Assembly (NCBI GenBank): GCA_013041945.1
Contig: JABDRC010000148.1
Coordinates: forward strand, 1-8,590
DNA: 8,590 bases
Reading direction: 5' to 3'
Origin: Halobacteria archaeon
Lineage (GTDB): Bacteria > Pseudomonadota > Gammaproteobacteria > UBA9214
Within the stretch, counting starts at the first letter, position 1, and the number at the start of each line of letters is the position of its first letter. Of the stretch, positions 1 to 6,177 are shown piece by piece. The notes under the pieces were generated by a model. The model was not told where the DNA came from, did not search any database, and saw only the letters and a list, made by a program, of their open reading frames with translations. A program made the translations under genes and the position numbers.

Positions 1-612
1 AAAATGGCGCACTGGTGCGCGCGCTCGCTGTTCCTGCTGACCTTTACACCGCTGAAGGTGCAGGGCCATGAACACCTGGACCTGCACAACCCGCAGATCA
101 TCGTCGTCAACCACGCCAGCTACCTGGACGGCTTCATCGTTACGGCCGCACTGGACGTGCCGATCCACTTCATCGTCAAGGGTGAACTGGCACGCATTGC
201 GCCGGCGCGCATCCTGCTGGAACGTTTCGGGGTGGAGTTCGTCGACCGTTTCAATGCCAGCAAGGGCACCAGCGACGTCGGCCGGATCGCCGACAAGGCG
301 CGCAACGGACAGTCCATCGTGTTCTTCCCGGAAGGCACCTTCACCACCTTCGACGGACTGCAGCCGTTTCGCATGGGTGCCTTCGTCACCGCGGCGCGCG
401 CCGGCATTCCGGTCGTGCCGGTTGCCATCAGCGGCGCACGCAGGATCATTCGCGGTTCCGAGTGGTTCCCGCGCCGCGGTCGTCTGCAGGTCACGATCCT
501 GCCGCCGATACAGCCGGCCGGCACGGGCTGGCAGGTCGCCGTGGACCTGCGCGATGCGGCACGTCGGGAACTGGCGCCGTGGACCGGCGAACCGAACCTG
601 GTGGAGGACTGA
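1..612 (+). CDS. PlsC-type 1-acylglycerol-phosphate acyltransferase domain (5'-partial)
   Basis: This is a lysophosphatidic acid acyltransferase-like domain (PlsC/LPLAT family), which transfers an acyl chain to lysophospholipid at the inner membrane. The family motifs appear in order, counting from the ATG at position 4: NHASYLD with the catalytic pair H37 and D42, FPEGT at 108-112 (acceptor binding), and VPVAISG at about 138-144. The reading frame is open to the first base of the window, so the ATG may be internal. The C-terminal end, with its LRDAARREL stretch, resembles acyltransferase domains at the end of longer proteins such as AMP-ligase/acyltransferase fusions; that is from memory of the family, not proven here. 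The stop at 610-612 is followed by the convergent SIMPL gene. The domain call is solid. Whether this is a stand-alone PlsC or the tail of a fusion cannot be decided in this window. Confidence 0.88.
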   Translation, partial: KMAHWCARSLFLLTFTPLKVQGHEHLDLHNPQIIVVNHASYLDGFIVTAALDVPIHFIVKGELARIAPARILLERFGVEFVDRFNASKGTSDVGRIADKARNGQSIVFFPEGTFTTFDGLQPFRMGAFVTAARAGIPVVPVAISGARRIIRGSEWFPRRGRLQVTILPPIQPAGTGWQVAVDLRDAARRELAPWTGEPNLVED

Positions 613-628
613 AGCGAACAGCGATTGC

Positions 629-661
629 CTGCGCTTGCGGTAGCGGCGGCTTTAAGCGCAG
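629..661. other. Hairpin between convergent genes
   Basis: A perfect 8-bp inverted repeat, CTGCGCTT (629-636) and AAGCGCAG (654-661), encloses a 17-base loop in the short gap between the convergent acyltransferase and SIMPL genes. No T-run follows on either strand, so it is not a classic intrinsic terminator. It could slow polymerase or protect 3' ends, or be chance in GC-rich DNA. Confidence 0.3.
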
Positions 662-680
662 CGATGCAGGACCGTCAAGG

Positions 681-1370
681 TCAGGGCACCACCAGTTCAA
701 TCGTCCCGCTGACCGTCACCCGGATATTGCTCTCCCCGCCCTCGACCGCCACGGCGGATTCCGCCATATCCGCCGTCGCCATGCGCGCCTGGTAACGGAT
801 CGGCGGATGCTGGGCGGCGGTGCCGACGTTGACATCCACGAGCCGGTAGCCAGTGGCCTCCAGGTTGACCCGTATGATGCGCGCACGCTCCTTGAAGGCA
901 TCCAGCGCCTGTTCGATCAGGCGGTTCTCCGCCGCCTCACGCTGCTTGTCGGAGACCGTGAAGCGCATGGAATTGATCTTGAGTTTTTCCTGCATAACGC
1001 CGGCGAGTTCGCTCAGCGCCTCGATATCGGTGCTTTCGAGTTCCAGGTTCTGCTGCCCGCGCCAGCCCTTGGTAAGTATCTTGTCGCGCTCGACCGGCCA
1101 GGTCCGGTAACTCCCGGTCCGGGCCTTCACCATCTTGTACATCCCCGCCTGCTTGAGCGCCCACGCCATGTCGGCGTTGATACGCGCCGCCAGCTGCGCC
1201 GCATCACGGTCTTCGCCGTAGGTATTCAGGCTCACGTGCATGGTATCGTTGGGGACCTGCTCGGCACGCTCCGCCTGCAGGCGAATCAGGTTATAGCGGC
1301 GCTCTTCCTCGTCCGCCAGTACATTCGACTGCACCAGGCAGGCCAGCAACAGGAAAACGGGGTATCTCAT
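681..1370 (-). CDS. Exported SIMPL-domain (DUF541, YggE-like) protein
   Basis: This 229-residue protein carries the SIMPL/DUF541 domain over most of its length. The family is linked to envelope and oxidative-stress defence (E. coli YggE), but its biochemical activity is unsettled. Seen here: VPNDTMHVSLNT at about 40-51, the TGSYRTWPV and GWRGQQNLELES strands, and the helix-rich RLIEQALDAFKERA segment followed by TGYRLVDVNV, in the usual family order. The N-terminus is a signal peptide (MRYPVFLLLACLVQ...), with likely signal peptidase I cleavage after VLA19. An LLAC stretch ending at C11 could be read as a lipobox, but the hydrophobic part before it is very short. The start overlaps the stop of the upstream thioredoxin gene by ATGA, implying translational coupling and co-regulation. 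The pairing of a redox protein with a stress protein is suggestive, but they act in different compartments. Confidence 0.87.
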   Translation of the reverse strand: MRYPVFLLLACLVQSNVLADEEERRYNLIRLQAERAEQVPNDTMHVSLNTYGEDRDAAQLAARINADMAWALKQAGMYKMVKARTGSYRTWPVERDKILTKGWRGQQNLELESTDIEALSELAGVMQEKLKINSMRFTVSDKQREAAENRLIEQALDAFKERARIIRVNLEATGYRLVDVNVGTAAQHPPIRYQARMATADMAESAVAVEGGESNIRVTVSGTIELVVP

Positions 1371-1747
1371 GCCGTGGCTCCGTCGCTGCCCGCCTGTTCC
1401 GCGACCTGCCTGCGCACGTCATCCATGTCGAGTGCGGCCACCTTTTCCAGTATATCTTCCAGTGCGGCCGGCGGCAGTGCACCGGGCTGCGAGAAGACGA
1501 TGATCTGCTCGCGGAAGATCATCAGTGTCGGGATCGAACGGATCTGGAAGTGGCCGGCCAGTTCGCGCTCCTGTTCGGTGTCGACCTTGGCGAACACGGC
1601 CTCCGGGTGGGAATCGGACATGGCCTCGAATACCGGCGCAAACTGCTTGCAGGGACCGCACCAGGATGCCCAGAAATCCAGCAGGACAATATCATTCCCG
1701 GTAATCGTCTTGTCAAAGTTATCCGCGGTGAGGTCTATGGTCGCCAT
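1367..1747 (-). CDS. Thioredoxin-family protein with CGPC active site
   Basis: This is a cytoplasmic thioredoxin of 126 residues. The active site W29-C30-G31-P32-C33-K34 is the classic thioredoxin sequence. The buried aspartate (D24 in LDFWASW) and the cis-proline (P73 in SIPT) are both present. No signal peptide is visible. Compared with E. coli TrxA (about 108 residues) it has roughly 15 extra C-terminal residues, charged and probably helical (DMDDVRRQVAEQAG). It is therefore a variant thioredoxin, perhaps with a partner preference, rather than clearly the main TrxA. An AGGAG ribosome site lies 8 bases before the ATG (1756-1760 on the plus strand). A perfect TATAAT box sits further upstream. 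It is the first gene of an operon with the SIMPL gene, with a 4-bp stop/start overlap. Confidence 0.93.
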   Translation of the reverse strand: MATIDLTADNFDKTITGNDIVLLDFWASWCGPCKQFAPVFEAMSDSHPEAVFAKVDTEQERELAGHFQIRSIPTLMIFREQIIVFSQPGALPPAALEDILEKVAALDMDDVRRQVAEQAGSDGATA

Positions 1748-1779
1748 GCATACTGCTCCTGCTGTGAATGTGTTACTGA

Positions 1780-1809
1780 ATTATACAGCCTGTGGCGGAT
1801 GGAATTCAG
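1780..1809 (-). promoter_or_regulatory. Sigma70-type promoter for the thioredoxin-SIMPL operon
   Basis: On the minus strand a perfect -10 TATAAT (1780-1785) has a weak -35 CTGAAT (1804-1809) at 18-bp spacing. The predicted transcript begins near 1773, about 25 nt before the start codon, and leaves room for the AGGAG ribosome site. The -35 overlaps the stop codon of the upstream cyclase gene, so the operon can be transcribed independently of it. Confidence 0.5.
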
Positions 1810-3281
1810 CCGTCAGAACTGCGGCGGCGCGGCGTGTCTTCGCTGCTTTCCTTGTGGTAGGTCATGTCCAGCTCGATCCGGTTGCGGCCCAGGCGCTTGG
1901 CCCGGTACAGGGCCTTGTCGGCCCGCTCGATGAACGCGCCGGATGACTCACCCGGCTTGTACAGTGACACGCCGGCGGAAAACGTGGGTACGTCGGCCAC
2001 CGTCCCGTTGATCTGCCAGCGGGTCTCGTTCGCCCGGCGGCGGACCTTGTTGAGTGCACGCACCGTGCCGTCGGAGTCGGTATTCGGCAACAGCACGGCA
2101 AATTCCTCGCCGCCATAACGCGCCACCATGTCATGGTGACGAAAGATCGACAGGATGTTTTTCGAGTAGACGCGCAACACCTCGTCACCCGCGGCATGAC
2201 CGTAATCGTCATTGATCGATTTGAAATGATCGAGATCGATCAGCACGAATGACAGCGGAAAGCCGTAGCGCTGCACACGCGCCACTTCGTCTTCCAGGCG
2301 GCGCATGAATGCACGGCGGTTGGGCAGACCGGTCAGCTCATCGGTCAGACTGAGCAGACGAACGCGCGTCAGTTCGTCACTGAGTTCGCGGCTGTCGGTT
2401 TCGAACAGTTGCAGGTAGTGATGGGTACTGTCGAGCTTGTCGGCCAGGTCATTGTGTCCCGACAGCATCTTTTCCACCTCGCGGATTATCGTCCAGCGCA
2501 TGTTTTCGAGTTCGCCGACATCCTCGACCTCGCGCAGGTCATCGAGCACATCCTCCAGCACCACGCCGAATTCCTCGTTGGTACCGATGGTTTGCTGCAC
2601 CTGGTCGGCCAGCGTTGCCTGCAGTTTCTCGATATCGTCGCGGCGCGCCTCCAGTTCACTGCGATTGATGGCATTCAGGTCCTGGCCTGCCGGAATGACC
2701 GGGCTGATATCCGCCGCTTCGCCCTCATCGGTGTCGGGCAGAGCGGCGGCGGCCGATGTCTCGTCTGCCAGCTCGAACTCCGCGTCATCAGCGGCGGACG
2801 GCGCCGAGAAGTCGACCGTATCGGCGAAGGATTCAACTTCGGGAAAGTCATCGCCCGGGGCCGCGACCGCGTCAATGCCAAAGGCCGCCAGTAACGGTGC
2901 AACCGCGTGCAGCATGACGTCCGGCTCCAGCAGGTCGGCACCACGAATCTGGTCACCGCATTGATTGATAAAACCGCCGAGGATATCGAGTTCGGTCGGC
3001 GTCAGGGGCGGCTGCAAACGTGCCTGCAGCAGTTTCACCTGCAGGTATTCGGTGCTGCCGGGAGTCTGGTGGGCATTGAAGGCTTCCAGCAGGACGTTGA
3101 GGAAGCTTGCGTAGGCGATTTCCGCCTTGAGATGACTGGAGGTAATCTCATCGAGAATCGCCTCGACCTGGCGGTAGACGAGGTCACCGGCAGGCGAGTT
3201 GCGCAGTGAAGACAGCAACTGCAGCAGCTTGCGTCCGCTGCCTGGATTGATCGCCTCCGGTCTGTCAGTACCCGCAACCAT
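1806..3281 (-). CDS. Diguanylate cyclase (GGDEF domain, DgcP-like)
   Basis: This enzyme makes cyclic di-GMP from two GTP. From the ATG at 3281 it is 491 residues. Residues 1-135 are a mostly helical N-terminal domain. Residues 140-200 are an acidic, Ala/Asp/Glu-rich, probably disordered linker. Residues 205-310 are predicted helical coiled coil ending in the RLLSLTDELTGLPNRR entry to the catalytic domain. Residues 311-475 are GGDEF. The active-site loop is GGEEF (390-394). An RHHD inhibitory site (381-384) lies exactly five residues before it, as in PleD, so product inhibition is expected. No membrane segment or EAL/HD-GYP domain is seen, so it is cytosolic or scaffold-recruited. The coil and catalytic sequence resemble the Pseudomonas DgcP group from memory. 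A GTG at 3404 would add 41 residues but lacks a ribosome site. Downstream is a thioredoxin operon with its own promoter. Confidence 0.93.
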   Translation of the reverse strand: MVAGTDRPEAINPGSGRKLLQLLSSLRNSPAGDLVYRQVEAILDEITSSHLKAEIAYASFLNVLLEAFNAHQTPGSTEYLQVKLLQARLQPPLTPTELDILGGFINQCGDQIRGADLLEPDVMLHAVAPLLAAFGIDAVAAPGDDFPEVESFADTVDFSAPSAADDAEFELADETSAAAALPDTDEGEAADISPVIPAGQDLNAINRSELEARRDDIEKLQATLADQVQQTIGTNEEFGVVLEDVLDDLREVEDVGELENMRWTIIREVEKMLSGHNDLADKLDSTHHYLQLFETDSRELSDELTRVRLLSLTDELTGLPNRRAFMRRLEDEVARVQRYGFPLSFVLIDLDHFKSINDDYGHAAGDEVLRVYSKNILSIFRHHDMVARYGGEEFAVLLPNTDSDGTVRALNKVRRRANETRWQINGTVADVPTFSAGVSLYKPGESSGAFIERADKALYRAKRLGRNRIELDMTYHKESSEDTPRRRSSDG

Positions 3282-3286
3282 ATCGT

Positions 3287-3290
3287 CTCC
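3287..3290 (-). promoter_or_regulatory. Ribosome binding site fixing the cyclase start
   Basis: GGAG on the minus strand lies 5 bases upstream of the ATG at 3279-3281. The alternative in-frame GTG at 3402-3404 has no comparable site, and the residues it would add (Arg- and Gln-rich) do not look like a protein domain. This favours the ATG. Confidence 0.65.
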
Positions 3291-3457
3291 GGTACATGCC
3301 TGTGCAACGCGCAGGACATACCGCCCTGTTATTATTTCTTGATGGCTGATACCAAAACGGGGTTGGCGCTGCCTGACCGTTAGCCCGCCACATCGTGCCA
3401 GCACAAACGGTAAAATCGGCCATTCACCCGCTAATCGACGCCCAGGACGTCACATAA

Positions 3458-3485
3458 TTGACATCGAACGAGTGTATCAGTTAAT
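3458..3485 (+). promoter_or_regulatory. Candidate sigma70 promoter facing the adk terminator
   Basis: A perfect -35 TTGACA (3458-3463) is followed after 16 bp by GTTAAT (3480-3485; 4 of 6 consensus bases). The predicted start is near 3492. No plus-strand gene lies downstream before the hairpin at 3548-3564, so its product would be a short RNA. The weak -10 is the main doubt. Confidence 0.4.
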
Positions 3486-3491
3486 CCCGTC

Positions 3492-3569
3492 CATTTAATA
3501 GTGGTACGGAGGTACTAGACAACCCTGCAAGAATTGAGGGAAAAAAAGGCCGGCAATGCCGGCCTTTTT
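3492..3569 (+). ncRNA. Candidate intergenic small RNA (about 78 nt)
   Basis: The segment begins about 7 bases after the -10 box of the plus-strand promoter and ends in an intrinsic terminator: GGCCGGC/GCCGGCC stem with AAT loop, then TTTTT. Between these ends are two further foldable stretches. One is TAGT/ACTA (3499-3502 with 3514-3517). The other is CCCT-CAA/TTG-AGGG (3523-3540) with one bulged G and a GAA loop. No ATG occurs in it, so it is unlikely to encode a peptide. The terminator is symmetric and certainly also serves adk on the other strand, so the RNA call depends on the promoter being real. An alternative is that only the adk 3' end is functional here. Its 3' part is antisense to the adk 3' UTR. 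Confidence 0.3.
3541..3569 (-). terminator. Intrinsic terminator of adk (bidirectional)
   Basis: The stem GGCCGGC (3548-3554) pairs with GCCGGCC (3558-3564) around a 3-base loop. On the minus strand it is followed by seven T's (3541-3547), and it begins 25 bp after the adk stop codon. On the plus strand five T's follow, so it can stop polymerase from both directions. Confidence 0.9.
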
Positions 3570-3588
3570 AGCGGGACACAGGCTACAG

Positions 3589-4245
3589 CTAGCCGTCCAG
3601 ACCGGCGAAGATGGCGTCGCGGATTTCATCCACCTTGCCGATGCCGTTGATCTTGACGTAGCGGGGTGCGCCGTCGCCGCCGGCATCCGCCCATTTCGAA
3701 TAGTAGTCGATCAGCGGCTCGGTCTGCTCGTGGTAGACGCTCAGACGTTCGCGCACGGTCGCTTCCTGGTCGTCATCGCGCTGGATCAGCGGCTCACCGG
3801 TCTCGTCGTCCTTGCCCTCTTCCTTCGGCGGGTTGAACACGACATGGTAGGTCCGCCCTGAAGCCAGGTGAACGCGACGGCCGCTCATGCGCCGGATGAT
3901 CTCGTCGTCATCGACATCGATCTCGACCACGGCATCGACCGGGACGCCCTGGTCTTTCAGCGAATCGGCCTGCGCCAGGGTGCGCGGGAAGCCGTCGAAC
4001 AGGTAACCGTTCTTGCAATCGTCGTCTTTCAGGCGTTCGTCGATCAGACCCAGAATGATGTCGTCGGAAACAAGTCCGCCCGCATCCATCACCTTCTTGG
4101 CCTCGACACCCAGCGGCGTGCCGGCCTTGACCGCGCCACGCAGCATGTCACCGGTCGAGATCTGGGGAATACCGTATTTCTCTTTGATGTAATTTGCCTG
4201 GGTGCCCTTACCGGCGCCCGGCCCACCCAACAGAATAACCCGCAT
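3589..4245 (-). CDS. adk: Adenylate kinase
   Basis: The enzyme interconverts ATP + AMP and 2 ADP in the cytosol and keeps the adenylate pool balanced. At 218 residues it is close to E. coli Adk (214). The P-loop GGPGAGKGT is at 7-15, the AMP-site TGDMLR at 31-36 (R36) and GFPRT at 85-89 (R88). Arginines at 119, 123, 156 and 167 sit at the E. coli catalytic and LID positions. The long-type LID (about 122-159) lacks the four-cysteine zinc site; the only cysteine is C77. The start has AGGAG 7 bases upstream (4253-4257 on the plus strand). The gene lies 20 bp after the second methyltransferase, so read-through is possible, but a promoter candidate inside that gene and a strong terminator downstream allow it to be its own unit. 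Confidence 0.98.
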   Translation of the reverse strand: MRVILLGGPGAGKGTQANYIKEKYGIPQISTGDMLRGAVKAGTPLGVEAKKVMDAGGLVSDDIILGLIDERLKDDDCKNGYLFDGFPRTLAQADSLKDQGVPVDAVVEIDVDDDEIIRRMSGRRVHLASGRTYHVVFNPPKEEGKDDETGEPLIQRDDDQEATVRERLSVYHEQTEPLIDYYSKWADAGGDGAPRYVKINGIGKVDEIRDAIFAGLDG

Positions 4246-4265
4246 AGTTGTTCTCCTCGTCCTGA

Positions 4266-5075
4266 TTACTTGAAAAATGTGCGCGTATTATCCACGGCTG
4301 GCCGCTGGATGGCCAGACAAGGGAATGAATGGGTCGATGTACTGGATTTATCGATTTTTTTACCTGCAGGCATAGCGCCGGGCTGCTGTTGTCCCCGTGC
4401 CACGACAAGATGCCAGTATTCACCGGAAGTTACCGTCCGGACCTCAACGAAATAGTTGCTGGCCAGGTTTATCGTCTGCGGTTCCAGTGACAGGTCCGTA
4501 CGATCGACATAGCCCAGCCGCCTGATCGCCCCCTGGTAGAGACGGGTCATCATTTTCCGCCAGACACCACGACCCTGATGGATGGCGCCGCCCAGTGACG
4601 GGGGGAAATAACCAATAACCAGCAACCCGTCGGGCCCGAGTGTGCGGACAATTTCCTTCATCACGCGCCGGGGATCCGGGAAATGCCGCCATGAACCGAG
4701 AGCGACGATTGCCTGAAATGCTTCATCCGTGAAGGGCAGCCGGGCGCCTTCCGCATGCACCGCATGTACATTGGCTGCAGATTGTTGCATCAGCCGAAGA
4801 GACTCGAATGAAATGTCGAGGCCCGTTACATCAAATCCCCTGTCTGCCAGCTTGCGAGTCAACAGGCCGGTCCCGCAACCGATATCAAGCACCCGGGTTG
4901 CGTCTGCCTGGCCGGCAAGGTTCGTTTGCAGCAGTTCAACCATCCTGTCAGCGTGCTGTTCATGCTCTACAAAGACCTCCTCGTAAACCGGCGCTATGCG
5001 GTCGTAGAACTGTCGGTTGGACCGGCTGCACAAGGCAGCCTTGAATACCCGCCACCACAGTGCGGGTCTAGCCAT
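4266..5075 (-). CDS. Class I SAM-dependent methyltransferase (second of a pair)
   Basis: This is a Rossmann-fold methyltransferase of 269 residues using S-adenosylmethionine. SAM motif I VLDIGCGTG is at 62-70, the acidic ribose-binding D87 lies in GLDIS, and the later strands (RLPFTDEAFQAIVALGSWRH; GPDGLLVIGYFPP) follow the UbiE/Methyltransf_11 pattern. NRQFYDRIAPVYEE at 20-33 is a common N-terminal feature of this group. The substrate is not identifiable. The start overlaps the upstream methyltransferase by 8 bp. The AGGG before it is only about 2 bases from the ATG, so initiation is probably coupled to translation of the first gene. The last 42 residues (about 228-269) are polar, low-complexity and unlike the family core. 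Their DNA carries the putative adk promoter, so this may be an extension by loss of an earlier stop codon. Confidence 0.85.
   Translation of the reverse strand: MARPALWWRVFKAALCSRSNRQFYDRIAPVYEEVFVEHEQHADRMVELLQTNLAGQADATRVLDIGCGTGLLTRKLADRGFDVTGLDISFESLRLMQQSAANVHAVHAEGARLPFTDEAFQAIVALGSWRHFPDPRRVMKEIVRTLGPDGLLVIGYFPPSLGGAIHQGRGVWRKMMTRLYQGAIRRLGYVDRTDLSLEPQTINLASNYFVEVRTVTSGEYWHLVVARGQQQPGAMPAGKKIDKSSTSTHSFPCLAIQRPAVDNTRTFFK
4287..4315 (-). promoter_or_regulatory. Candidate adk promoter inside the methyltransferase 3' end
   Basis: On the minus strand -10 GATAAT (4287-4292) is spaced 17 bp from -35 TGGCCA (4310-4315; 4 of 6). The predicted start is near 4280, about 35 nt before the adk ATG. 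A dyad, CTGGCC/GGCCAG (4298-4303 and 4311-4316), overlaps the -35 and spacer and could be an operator or simply chance. Confidence 0.4.
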
Positions 5076-5889
5076 GTCCCTTGCGGACGTAGTAGATACG
5101 GACCGGGAACAGGGAGACGCGGCTCAGCTTGGTATAGGACAACACCAGATTGTCCATTTTCCGCAAACAGGCGCCCAATGCGATCGGCCGGCAGTGCGGC
5201 GCATAACCTGCAAACAGGAAACGCCATACCGGGTTCCATCGCCCTTTGTGATAACCGAGACAATAGAATTCATTCATCAGTCGATAGACTGATTTCCTGA
5301 ACCACGGCAGCTCGTCGAGCTCGGTCGTCATGGTGATCAGGATCGCGTACCCGTCAGGCTCAAGCACCCGCTCCATTTCATGCAGTGCCTGTATGAGTTC
5401 CGGCTCGGGCAACAGGTCGAACAGGTAACTGGAAACGTACAGGTCGAAGGTGTTGTCTTCCCAGGGTAATTTTCTGGCATCCGCCAGCTCGAAACTGATG
5501 CGGGACGTCAACTGATCATGCCTGGACAGGTAGGATTCGGAGTCTTTCAGCATCTGTGGGGACAAATCGACGGCGATAATTTCCTGGCCTTCCCCGGTCA
5601 CCTTCACCAGTCGACTGAGCAGATAGCCCGTGCCGACGCCTACATCCAGAATCTTGCGAGACCGCTCCAGTATGGGTCCGCGAAGCGCCTCGCGATTGGA
5701 CTCGCGTTCGTAGAAACCCATGATCCAGTCATAAAAAGGGAAAGGATTCGGAATGAACTTGAGAATCTTCAGTTTCTTTCCGATGGTCTGAAACTGGTCG
5801 ATAACCGATTCGGAGGTTTCAAACCAGGTGGGCACCTGGCGCAGGCCGAATTGATGCGCCCGGGTCCTGATGTTTGACCAGAGATTCAT
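5068..5889 (-). CDS. Class I SAM-dependent methyltransferase (first of a pair)
   Basis: This second, distinct methyltransferase (273 residues) shows SAM motif I LDVGVGTG at 81-88, the acidic D108 in IIAVDLS, and later strands LADARKLPWEDNTFDLYVSS and VLEPDGYAILITM. The pattern is UbiE/Methyltransf_11. It has about 75 residues before motif I, including a hydrophobic-aromatic PNPFPFYDWIMGFYERE segment, and a C-terminal region (from about 215) with YHKGRWNPVWRFLFAGY and three cysteines that I cannot assign to a known substrate class. No signal peptide or clear membrane helix is seen. An AGGA lies 11 bases before the ATG (5901-5904 on the plus strand), slightly far. It is the first gene of the minus-strand run that continues into the second methyltransferase and perhaps adk, and is divergent from the MgtC-like gene. 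Confidence 0.86.
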   Translation of the reverse strand: MNLWSNIRTRAHQFGLRQVPTWFETSESVIDQFQTIGKKLKILKFIPNPFPFYDWIMGFYERESNREALRGPILERSRKILDVGVGTGYLLSRLVKVTGEGQEIIAVDLSPQMLKDSESYLSRHDQLTSRISFELADARKLPWEDNTFDLYVSSYLFDLLPEPELIQALHEMERVLEPDGYAILITMTTELDELPWFRKSVYRLMNEFYCLGYHKGRWNPVWRFLFAGYAPHCRPIALGACLRKMDNLVLSYTKLSRVSLFPVRIYYVRKGHG

Positions 5890-5942
5890 TAATTACACGT
5901 TCCTGTTTGGCCGGGCGGTTGATCGCAATCCACTGGCTGCCA

Positions 5943-5951
5943 GATATACCA
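5943..5951 (-). promoter_or_regulatory. Possible extended -10 for the methyltransferase pair
   Basis: On the minus strand TGGTATATC fits an extended -10 (TGn then TATATC), about 50 bp upstream of the first methyltransferase start. No good -35 lies 17 bp upstream. A short palindrome, CTGGC-T-GCCAG (5933-5943), abuts it and could bind a regulator. The evidence is weak. Confidence 0.25.
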
Positions 5952-6037
5952 GAAATGGGTGGCGGAGCACATTTATTAGTAGAATTGGTCGTCAATGCGC
6001 CCCGACACCCTGCTCTCTTCCGGGACCGGATGTTCGA

Positions 6038-6067
6038 TTGCTAAAGCATGGTGTGAAAAGGTACATT
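6038..6067 (+). promoter_or_regulatory. Possible distal promoter for the MgtC-like gene
   Basis: TTGCTA (6038-6043) and TACATT (6062-6067) are spaced 18 bp apart and each match consensus at 4 of 6 bases. If used, it would give a leader of a little over 100 nt containing the hairpin at 6073-6112 and the 7-codon upstream ORF. This is a weak call next to the better-matched promoter at 6150-6177. Confidence 0.22.
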
Positions 6068-6072
6068 ATGGG

Positions 6073-6112
6073 CGGGAACCCCGTGCCTGAGGCTTACAGG
6101 ACGGATTTCCCG
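6073..6112 (+). other. Potential leader stem-loop upstream of the MgtC-like gene
   Basis: CGGGAA (6073-6078) pairs perfectly with TTCCCG (6107-6112). Inside this, CCTG (6086-6089) pairs with CAGG (6097-6100). The nested dyad lies 55 bp upstream of the mini-ORF. It would be an RNA leader structure only if transcription starts upstream near 6070; otherwise it could be a DNA dyad. Confidence 0.25.
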
Positions 6113-6149
6113 GCAAGCTGTGCGGGCGATCAACAGGCACACGAATACA

Positions 6150-6177
6150 TTGATACGGGACCTGCAATGAATACAAT
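6150..6177 (+). promoter_or_regulatory. Proximal sigma70 promoter abutting the MgtC-like start
   Basis: TTGATA (6150-6155) and TACAAT (6172-6177) each match consensus at 5 of 6 bases with 16-bp spacing. It is the best two-box match in this intergenic region. Transcription would start at about 6184, only a few bases before the ATG at 6187, giving a nearly leaderless message. Confidence 0.4.

Noticed and set aside
681..1370. Lipoprotein reading of the SIMPL protein (LLAC at residue 11)
   Set aside because: The hydrophobic stretch before C11 is too short for a typical lipoprotein signal, and a standard cleavage site VLA-DE follows at residue 19.
462..1946. A 494-codon plus-strand frame antisense to the SIMPL and thioredoxin genes
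   Set aside because: It is a GC-driven shadow. The opposite strand has clear thioredoxin and SIMPL motifs with ribosome sites, while this frame shows no domain and overlaps three real genes.
2409..2964. Two overlapping plus-strand frames of 161 and 175 codons across the cyclase linker
   Set aside because: They are shadows of the GC-rich, Ala/Ser-biased linker and have no recognisable features.
3868..4455. A 195-codon plus-strand frame over adk
   Set aside because: It is antisense to the adenylate kinase P-loop region, has no motif of its own and spans the gene boundary.
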